From: Streptomyces sp. TLI_146
Lineage (GTDB): Bacteria; Actinomycetota; Actinomycetes; Streptomycetales; Streptomycetaceae
Assembly (NCBI RefSeq): GCF_002846415.1
Contig: NZ_PJMX01000002.1
Location: 1-64,000 of the forward strand
Reading direction: 5' to 3'
DNA: 64,000 nucleotides
The translations under genes and the position numbers were made by a program. The notes under the pieces were generated by a model that saw only the letters and a list, made by a program, of their open reading frames with translations, was not told where the DNA came from and searched no databases. Of the stretch, positions 58,481 to 64,000 are shown piece after piece. The first letter of the stretch is position 1. Each line of letters opens with the position of its first letter.

Positions 58481-59695
58481 TCATGTCAGGCCAGCCCTCA
58501 CTGCGAGGGCGTCCACCTGGTCCCGGTAGGTGGGCCGGGCTCGTCTGCGCAGGTCGGCAAGGAGATCGAGGGCAGCCGGGCTGCGAGCCAGGTCTTCGGC
58601 GGAGAGTTCCTCCAGGCGTAGGAGGTGGACGAGGGTCGCGGCGTCTTCGTGCCGCATGGCGTAGCAGCGGGCCACTTCAAGCGTGAACGTGAACGCCCTT
58701 TCGCGGCTTGGCAGTCGGTGGGTGTCGATGCTGTCGGCGACACGCAAGGCCTCCCCCGTCTCTCCGGCGAGCATCTCGATGCTCAGAGCGTGCAGGGCGA
58801 CGTTGGTCGGGCCGAACACCGTGTGCTGAACGTTCCCCTCACCCGCGCGGTCGCCAAGGCCGCATGCCTGGTCGGCGAGCCTGTCGCGTGCCTTCCACCA
58901 CTGGCGGCGACGGGCGCAGGCGACGACAGCGACGAGTTGGAGGGCCCCAGCCATGGCGCTTGTTTCACGGGTCTCGTTGCCTTGGGTGAGGGTTTCGATA
59001 GCCGAGAGGGCGATGTCGGCGGCCTCTTCGACGGCGCCTTCGCGCGGGTCGGAGAGCATGACGTGCCCCATGTTCCAGCTGGCTGCCGCTATACGGATGG
59101 GATCATCGGCGTCTTCGGCGGCGCGCAGGGCCCGGTCGGCGACCACGAGGGCAAGGTCGTTGCGGCCGGTGCGGCGGCAGTAGGAGCGCGTCAATCCGTA
59201 GAGGTCGGCGGCGGTACGCAGAACGTCGCGGCGCCCAAGGTCGTCCGTCCCGTGGCGGTGTGCGCGAGCGGCGTGCTCGACGTCTGCGATGAGCGGCGGG
59301 AGCACGGTCGCGATTTCCGTGAAGCGGGTTCTGGACGTCTGCCAGATCCGCCAGGCAGCCTCGACGCGATCGCGGAGTTCCCCGACCGGAAGGGCGTCGC
59401 GGGAGCGGGGCGCTCCATAGCCCATGAGGGCTCGGGCGACGGCGGGCGCGATGGTCGGCGGAGCGGCTGGTTCGGGCGCGGAGTCTTCAGTGAGGAGCGC
59501 GCTGACGGGGACCCCGAGTTCAGCGGCGATACGGACGAGGACGTCGTGGGAGGGGATGCGCTGACCCCCCTCGATGTAGGCGAGGTAGCGCTCGCTGATG
59601 CCGCAGAGCCCGGCGACGGCGGCTCGCGTACGGTTGCCGTTCTCCCGGCGGTAGTACACGATCCGCTCACCGACGGGCAGCCTCGGTGAGTCCAT
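58481..59695 (-). CDS. Full-length XRE/TPR transcriptional regulator
   Basis: 404 residues. Helix-turn-helix TRAAVAGLCGISERYLAYIE with GGQRIPSHDVLVRIAAELGV near residues 23-62. Then a long all-helical repeat domain: DVLRTAADLYGLTRSYCRRT, DLALVVADRALRAAEDADDP, NVALHALSIEMLAGETGEAL. It is the intact counterpart of the remnant at 7280-7725. Such regulators in Streptomyces are thought to sense small signals and act on adjacent genes; the neighbouring small-gene operon is the obvious target. Confidence 0.85.
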   Translation of the reverse strand: MDSPRLPVGERIVYYRRENGNRTRAAVAGLCGISERYLAYIEGGQRIPSHDVLVRIAAELGVPVSALLTEDSAPEPAAPPTIAPAVARALMGYGAPRSRDALPVGELRDRVEAAWRIWQTSRTRFTEIATVLPPLIADVEHAARAHRHGTDDLGRRDVLRTAADLYGLTRSYCRRTGRNDLALVVADRALRAAEDADDPIRIAAASWNMGHVMLSDPREGAVEEAADIALSAIETLTQGNETRETSAMAGALQLVAVVACARRRQWWKARDRLADQACGLGDRAGEGNVQHTVFGPTNVALHALSIEMLAGETGEALRVADSIDTHRLPSRERAFTFTLEVARCYAMRHEDAATLVHLLRLEELSAEDLARSPAALDLLADLRRRARPTYRDQVDALAVRAGLT

Positions 59696-59796
59696 AGTGG
59701 TCAGCGTAGGGCGAGAACCGGTGGGCGGGCACGCTGTGCGCCCGCTCGGGCGGACTCTGGATACCCAGTGGCACACGGGCAGTTGGGGAGGGCGAC

Positions 59797-60471
59797 ATGC
59801 GGCTGGTGCTGTGGGACATCGACCACACGCTGATCGATACGCGCGGGGTGGGCCGGGAGCTGTCGGCAGCGGCGTTCGAGGCTGCGACGGGTGTGCCGAT
59901 GCGGGAGCAGGCGAAGATCGACGGGATCACCGAGCCGGTCATCTTCCGGGAGACCGCGAAGCTGCACGGGCTGGTCACGGACCGGAACGACTTCGAGCGG
60001 TTCGCTCATGCCCTCGAAGAGCAGCATCTGAAGCGAGCGCCCGAGCTCCGGGAACGGGGGTGGGCACTTCCCGGAGCCGCAGAGGCCCTGGGTGCCCTGG
60101 CAGCGGCGGGCGTCCGGCAGACGGTGGTGTCGGGGAACATCCAAGGCGTCGCCAAGGTCAAGCTGTCCGTATTCGGTCTGGACGCACACATCGACTGGGA
60201 GATCGGCGCTTACGGAGAGGACGCCGACGAGCGCGCCGACCTGGTGCGACTGACCCTCGATCGGGCGGGCGTCGCTGCGGCCGACGCGATCCTGATCGGC
60301 GACACTCCGGCCGACGTCGAGGGCGGCCGGGCCCACGGGGTACAGGTCGTCGCCGTCGCCTCCGGCAAGAGCAGCGAAGCCGATCTCAAGGCGGCCGGTG
60401 CCGATGCCGCGCTGCCGGATCTGCGGGATGCGGGTCTGCTGGTGCAGCTGGTGCAGGACGGCATCCGCTGA
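59797..60471 (+). CDS. HAD-family phosphatase
   Basis: 224 residues, divergent from the XRE/TPR gene. Motif I LVLWDIDHTLIDTRGVGREL near residues 3-22 (D-x-D-x-T), motif II RQTVVSGNIQGVAKVKLSV near 106-124, and motif IV DAILIGDTPADVEGGRAHGV near 163-182. Haloacid dehalogenase-like sugar/nucleotide phosphatase, substrate unknown. Spacing of 101 bases to the XRE/TPR start suggests shared control. Confidence 0.85.
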   Translation: MRLVLWDIDHTLIDTRGVGRELSAAAFEAATGVPMREQAKIDGITEPVIFRETAKLHGLVTDRNDFERFAHALEEQHLKRAPELRERGWALPGAAEALGALAAAGVRQTVVSGNIQGVAKVKLSVFGLDAHIDWEIGAYGEDADERADLVRLTLDRAGVAAADAILIGDTPADVEGGRAHGVQVVAVASGKSSEADLKAAGADAALPDLRDAGLLVQLVQDGIR

Positions 60472-60642
60472 CGGTGCTCACCCGTCTTGTCGCCGTGGTC
60501 GGGCCCCTGCGGTGAAGTCCCGCTAGCCGGTTCGGTGTTCGCGTCTGCGGGCTCTGCCGTACCGGCTGTCACGCCGTGATGAGTGGGCGGGTGAGCGGCG
60601 GCGGCAGGGCCGTCACCAACCCCCTCCGAAAAAAGTTCTCCC

Positions 60643-60657
60643 GAACGTGTCACGTTC
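60643..60657. promoter_or_regulatory. Perfect palindrome upstream of the second NmrA-like gene
   Basis: GAACGTG-T-CACGTTC, 15 bases, about 100 bases before the ATG at 60756. Candidate operator for a TetR- or MarR-type repressor. Confidence 0.5.
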
Positions 60658-60755
60658 CCCCGCCCCCACGTTTCACAGAAGCAGAGCCACCGAGAAGCGC
60701 GGCTCACCCCGCCGGACCGGTGGGGGCACGGAAGCGAGTTCTGGAGTGAAGCGTC

Positions 60756-61520
60756 ATGACGAACCCCATCCTGGTCACCGGCGGCACCGGCACCCTCGGC
60801 GGGCACGTCGTTCCCCTTCTGCGGGAGGCCGGGCGTATCGTGCGGGTGCTGAGCCGGAATCCGCGCGAGAGCGGGGACAGCGGTGTGGAGTACGTGGGGT
60901 GCGACCTGCTCAAGGGGGAGGGGATCGATGCCGCCCTCGACGGGGTCGAGACCGTTCTGCACCTTGCTGGCGGGCCCAAGGGGGACGACGTCGCCACCCG
61001 TAACCTCGTCGCCGCCGCCACCCGCGCCGGCGTCAAGCACATCGTCTACATCTCCGTCATCGGCGCCGACACCGTCCCCCTCGGCTACTTCCAGGCCAAG
61101 CTCGGCGCCGAGCGGGCCATCGCGGAGTCCGGGATCGCGTGGACGACGCTGCGGGCCGCCCAGTTCCACGACCTGCTGCTCACCATGGCCGAGAAGATGG
61201 CCAAGATGCCGGTCATTCCCGTTCCCGGCGGCATTCGTTTCCAGCCGGTTGACGCGAAGGAAGTCGCTGCCCGGCTCGTCGAGTTGACCCTCGGCGAACC
61301 GCAGGGGCTGGTCGCGGACCTGGCCGGGCCCAAGGTGTACGGGATGGGCGAGGTCAACCGTACATACCTCAAGGCGCGCGGCAAGCACCGGCTGATGATG
61401 CCCGTCCGGGTGCCGGGCAAGGCCGGGAAGGCCTACCGCGCGGGCGTCAACCTCTCCCTCGACCACGCCCTGGTCGGCACGCGGACCTGGGAGGACTTCC
61501 TCGCCGAGCGGGTCGCGTGA
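60756..61520 (+). CDS. NmrA/SDR-like NAD(P)-binding protein, copy 2
   Basis: 254 residues, the same length as copy 1. PILVTGGTGTLGGHVVPLLR, VLHLAGGPKGDDVATRNLVA, HIVYISVIGADTVPLGYFQA and GKAGKAYRAGVNLSLDHALV repeat the same blocks. Sits alone on the plus strand with its own palindromic operator candidate. Probably arose by duplication of copy 1, or one of the two came by transfer. Confidence 0.82.
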   Translation: MTNPILVTGGTGTLGGHVVPLLREAGRIVRVLSRNPRESGDSGVEYVGCDLLKGEGIDAALDGVETVLHLAGGPKGDDVATRNLVAAATRAGVKHIVYISVIGADTVPLGYFQAKLGAERAIAESGIAWTTLRAAQFHDLLLTMAEKMAKMPVIPVPGGIRFQPVDAKEVAARLVELTLGEPQGLVADLAGPKVYGMGEVNRTYLKARGKHRLMMPVRVPGKAGKAYRAGVNLSLDHALVGTRTWEDFLAERVA

Positions 61521-61523
61521 CCG

Positions 61524-61630
61524 GCCGGGAGGCCACTGCGCCCGCAGCCGGCGCGTAACCAACCGGAGGCCACTGCGCCCGCAGCCGGCGCGTAACCGAC
61601 CGGAGGTCACTGCGCCCGCAGCCGCCCGCT
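61524..61630. repeat. 37-bp tandem repeat, two and a half copies
   Basis: The unit runs CCGGAGGCCACTGCGCCCGC and on through AGCCGGCGCGTAACC. Copies start near 61524, 61563 and 61600; the last one runs into the 3' end of the esterase gene and supplies its final codons. Slippage of the esterase end is the likely origin. Confidence 0.75.
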
Positions 61631-62719
61631 CAGCCACCCCAGCGCCGGCGGGATCTCCCGCCGCCACGTGTTGAAGTTGTGCCCGCCCGTATCCAGCGTG
61701 ATCGACGAGACACGGGCGGGGCTGCGCACCTTCGCGATGAACTGCTGGGTGGCCCGGTAGTTGGTCTCGCCGTGCTTCGACGTCGTGACCAGGAACGACG
61801 AGTGGCCCTGCGGCAGATGGTCCAGGCTCCACAGCAGGTTGGCGCGCTTCTGCGCGGACTTGTCGCCATGGAACAAGTCGCCCGAGTCGCGGTCCACCTC
61901 CGCGTTGTAGTCGGCGGACAGACCCACCCCGGCCGCGTACGCCTCGGGGTGCTGGAGGGCCAGCTTGAGCGCGCAGTAGCCGCCCGTCGAATCCCCCATG
62001 AAACCCCAGTTGCGTGGCGCCGTCCCGACCCGGAACGTGCCCGAGATCGCCTTCGGCAGGTCCTTGGCGAAGAACGTCTCCGTCTGCGGGCCGCCGGGGA
62101 TGTCGATGCACTGGGTGTTACGGGGCGGAGCCACCGTCGGCCGCATCATCACCAGGATCATCGGCTGCATCTTCTTCTGCTTGACCTGCATCCACGCCGT
62201 CTTGGGGTAGCGCAGCCCCTTGAGGAGGTTCTCGGCGGTGCCGGGGAAGCCGGTGAGGACGACGGCCGCGGGGAAGGTCTTCGTCTCGTACTCCTTCTGG
62301 AAGTACTCCGGCGGCAGATACACGTACGCCGGGCTGACGATCCGCGACCGCTCCCCCTGCACCGAGATCTTCTGCACCTCGCCGCTGAGGTGCGGCGTCC
62401 CGGACCCCGGAACGGGGACCTCCTCCTTGCTGACCAGCTTCACCCCGGGGTTGCCGATGGCCTGCGTGCCGAGGACCCCCACGCCCGACTGCTTCCCGAA
62501 GAGGTCCGCCCACGACCCGTAGAAGAGGAACGTCCTGTTCGCCGCGAGGCCCACCGACGAGAACAGCAGCACCTGGATCGCCAGGACCAGACCCACCCGG
62601 CCCACCACCGGCATCCACCCCCGCCGCGCCAGGAACGGCCACACCCAGATCGTGGCGGCGAACAGCAGCACCGTGCAGATCACGGCCAGCAGCAGAACGG
62701 TGGTACTTGTGAGGCCCAT
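61607..62719 (-). CDS. Membrane-anchored esterase (antigen-85/esterase D fold)
   Basis: 370 residues. Two transmembrane segments (residues about 5-27 and 39-60), then an outer alpha/beta-hydrolase domain. It contains SPAYVYLPPEYFQKEYETKT, PAAVVLTGFPGTAENLLKGL, the nucleophile elbow WGFMGDSTGGYCALKLALQ (Ser near residue 240) and late SITLDTGGHNFNTWRREIPP with the catalytic His. This layout matches Streptomyces esterase-family proteins related to mycolyltransferase folds. Substrate unknown. Confidence 0.82.
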   Translation of the reverse strand: MGLTSTTVLLLAVICTVLLFAATIWVWPFLARRGWMPVVGRVGLVLAIQVLLFSSVGLAANRTFLFYGSWADLFGKQSGVGVLGTQAIGNPGVKLVSKEEVPVPGSGTPHLSGEVQKISVQGERSRIVSPAYVYLPPEYFQKEYETKTFPAAVVLTGFPGTAENLLKGLRYPKTAWMQVKQKKMQPMILVMMRPTVAPPRNTQCIDIPGGPQTETFFAKDLPKAISGTFRVGTAPRNWGFMGDSTGGYCALKLALQHPEAYAAGVGLSADYNAEVDRDSGDLFHGDKSAQKRANLLWSLDHLPQGHSSFLVTTSKHGETNYRATQQFIAKVRSPARVSSITLDTGGHNFNTWRREIPPALGWLSGRLRAQ

Positions 62720-62740
62720 GAACCGTGGTGACTCTCTGTC

Positions 62741-62800
62741 GGATGGACGGAAGGCGGATGGACGGAAGGCGGATGACCGGAAGCCGGATGGCCGCAAGCC
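62741..62800. repeat. Four tandem 15-bp units upstream of the esterase
   Basis: GGATGGACGGAAGGC at 62741 and 62756, then two drifted copies at 62771 and 62786. They begin 22 bases upstream of the esterase ATG, so they may hold repeated regulator sites or alter the leader. Confidence 0.7.
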
Positions 62801-62953
62801 CGACGGTGACCGGGGTTCCCTTCGCCCAGTTCTACCGTCCTGGCGGTGCGCACCCCGGTAGATGGCGTTCGCGGGCGATCCGTTCCCCGGGCCGCCGCCG
62901 GGTGCCCCGCGCCCGCTGGCTATGATCCCCAGCCCGACGAACTGGAGGATGCC

Positions 62954-63331
62954 GTGAGCGAACGCCTTGTCCGTACGGTCGAAGTGCCCCTGGCCGAAGG
63001 CAGCGACGAGACGATACGCGTCCAGGTCCGCGAGGTGGACGAGAGCCTGGTACGGGTGGGGCGGGGCGACGGGTCCGTCAACCGGGCCCAGCGGACGTTC
63101 GGGCAGATGCTCGACACCGTACGGCCCGTCGCGGAGAGCTTCGTGGGGCGGTTCCGGGATCTGGCGAACTCGCCCGACGAGATCACCCTCGAATTCGGGG
63201 TGTCGCTGTCGGCCGAGGCGGACGTCGTCATCGCCAGCACCGCCACGGAGGCCAATTTCTCCGTGACTCTGACCTGGAACAGGAGTGACACCCGAGGCGG
63301 GACGGCCGACGATGCTCCGCAAGGGAGTTGA
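62954..63331 (+). CDS. Trypco1-domain (CU044_2847-type) protein
   Basis: 125 residues from GTG 62954 after GGAGG. ETIRVQVREVDESLVRVGRG, then FGQMLDTVRPVAESFVGRFR and DEITLEFGVSLSAEADVVIA, with ATEANFSVTLTWNR at the end. This is the trypsin-co-occurring domain 1 fold. From published analyses of NTP-dependent conflict systems I recall these domains next to trypsin-like proteases and effector or NTPase genes. The protease gene begins 45 bases downstream. Confidence 0.75.
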   Translation: MSERLVRTVEVPLAEGSDETIRVQVREVDESLVRVGRGDGSVNRAQRTFGQMLDTVRPVAESFVGRFRDLANSPDEITLEFGVSLSAEADVVIASTATEANFSVTLTWNRSDTRGGTADDAPQGS

Positions 63332-63376
63332 CCAGGTGTCCCGCCATCGCGGTGGCGCGAGGACGCGGAGGTCGTG

Positions 63377-64000
63377 GTGACGGGGGCGCAGGCACGGAGC
63401 GCGGACGAGGTGCTGGCCTCGACGGTCGTACGGATCGCGGGGCGCGGCGGCGCGGTCTGCGGCGCGGGCGCCCTCGTCGCCCCCGATCTGGTGGTGACCT
63501 GCGCCCACGTGGTCTCCGACGCACTGGGACGGCCCCGCCAGGAGACCGTGGCGGCGGGAGCCGTGCTCACCGTCGACTTCCCGCTGGCCGGGACCGGGGC
63601 GAGCGGGACCGGGGCGAACGCGGCGGCCGAAGCCGAAACAGGGGCAGGCCACGACGACCCCCCGGCCCCGCCCCCCGCCCGTCCCCCCACCACCGCCACC
63701 GTCGAACACTGGATCCCCACCCGCCCCGACCGCACCGGCGACATAGCCGTCCTGCGCCTGCCCGAGCCCGTCCCCGGCACCTCCCCCCTCCCCATGGCCG
63801 ACCCCGACACCGTCTGGGAGCACGGCGCCCGCGCCGTCGGCTTCACCGGCGGGGAGCCGGGCGAGATGTGGTTCCGGGGCAGGTTCAGCGGCGCCACCAG
63901 CGAGGGCTGGATCCAGCTCTCCCGGGCCGACGGGCAGAGCGCCCACGTCAGACGGGGCTTCAGCGGCACCCCCGTCTGGGACAACGAACTCGGCGCCGCC
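63377..64000 (+). CDS. Trypsin-like serine protease (3' cut by window)
   Basis: 208 codons to the window edge, from GTG 63377 (63374 is one codon longer). Chymotrypsin fold: GGAVCGAGALVAPDLVVTCA with H44 in TCAHVV, D122 in GDIAVLRLP and S196 in GFSGTPVW. All three catalytic residues are present. No signal peptide, so it acts in the cytosol, as in the protease-linked conflict systems. The rest of the protein, where STAND or other effector domains usually sit, lies outside the window. Confidence 0.82.
   Translation, partial: MTGAQARSADEVLASTVVRIAGRGGAVCGAGALVAPDLVVTCAHVVSDALGRPRQETVAAGAVLTVDFPLAGTGASGTGANAAAEAETGAGHDDPPAPPPARPPTTATVEHWIPTRPDRTGDIAVLRLPEPVPGTSPLPMADPDTVWEHGARAVGFTGGEPGEMWFRGRFSGATSEGWIQLSRADGQSAHVRRGFSGTPVWDNELGAA

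Overview
The window is high-GC actinobacterial DNA and almost certainly a Streptomyces chromosome. It carries rodlins, short and long chaplins, a melC1/melC2 tyrosinase pair, Tat and sortase-type surface proteins, and many genes joined by ATGA/GTGA overlaps. From general knowledge, the order rodlins - chpD-like/chpA-like - polysaccharide genes - chaplins - melC1 - melC2 - chpG-like resembles the SCO2699-SCO2719 neighbourhood of S. coelicolor. I could not align it here.

Layout. (1) 1-5.4 kb: a Tn7-like transposition module (TniQ cut by the window edge, TnsA-like, DDE transposase TnsB-like, AAA+ ATPase TnsC-like), followed by non-coding DNA with strong inverted repeats. (2) 5.9-9 kb: a worn accessory stretch with a coupled minus-strand operon of small actinobacterial genes, a decayed TPR regulator, an IS5-type transposase scrap, a MerR-type gene and an array of GTACTGC words. 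(3) 9-12.6 kb: small secreted proteins, an XRE/membrane-protein pair, an MBL hydrolase and a GNAT. (4) 12.7-15.8 kb: a plasmid-type partition locus (parA, parB) with eleven copies of the palindrome TATCACGNCGTGATA. Five of these lie inside parB and encode its LSRRD repeats. (5) 15.8-19.6 kb: regulators and a DUF4344 lipoprotein metallopeptidase. (6) 19.6-23.5 kb: an origin-like array of AGTCGCT words leading into a prim-pol, a D5/SF3 helicase and a small coupled gene. Regions 4 and 6 together look like an integrated plasmid replicon. (7) 23.6-29 kb: AhpD-like protein, three rodlins and two chaplins. (8) 29-43.2 kb: a GH26-type glycosidase, a small RHH/VOC/methyltransferase/GNAT group, and an eight-gene minus-strand exopolysaccharide operon. 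(9) 43.4-51.9 kb: chaplins, secreted proteins, tyrosinase and its Tat-exported chaperone, a sortase-type His/Pro-rich protein and a P450. (10) 52-62.7 kb: HAD hydrolase, ECF41-type sigma factor, two closely related NmrA-like paralogues that bracket a Tap/Tpg-like telomere gene pair, a second copy of the small-gene/XRE-TPR cassette, and an esterase. (11) 62.9-64 kb: a Trypco1-domain protein followed by a trypsin-like protease running off the edge, the usual start of an actinobacterial conflict system.

How the genes work together: the rodlins, chaplins, exopolysaccharide operon and sortase-type proteins would build the hydrophobic aerial surface and extracellular matrix, with tyrosinase giving melanin. 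The partition, replication and telomere genes are plasmid-style functions now sitting in or beside a developmental locus. The same partition palindrome recurs near 57.3, 58.2 and 60.6 kb, linking the partition locus to the Tap/Tpg cassette. All calls come from reading the sequence; no searches were run.
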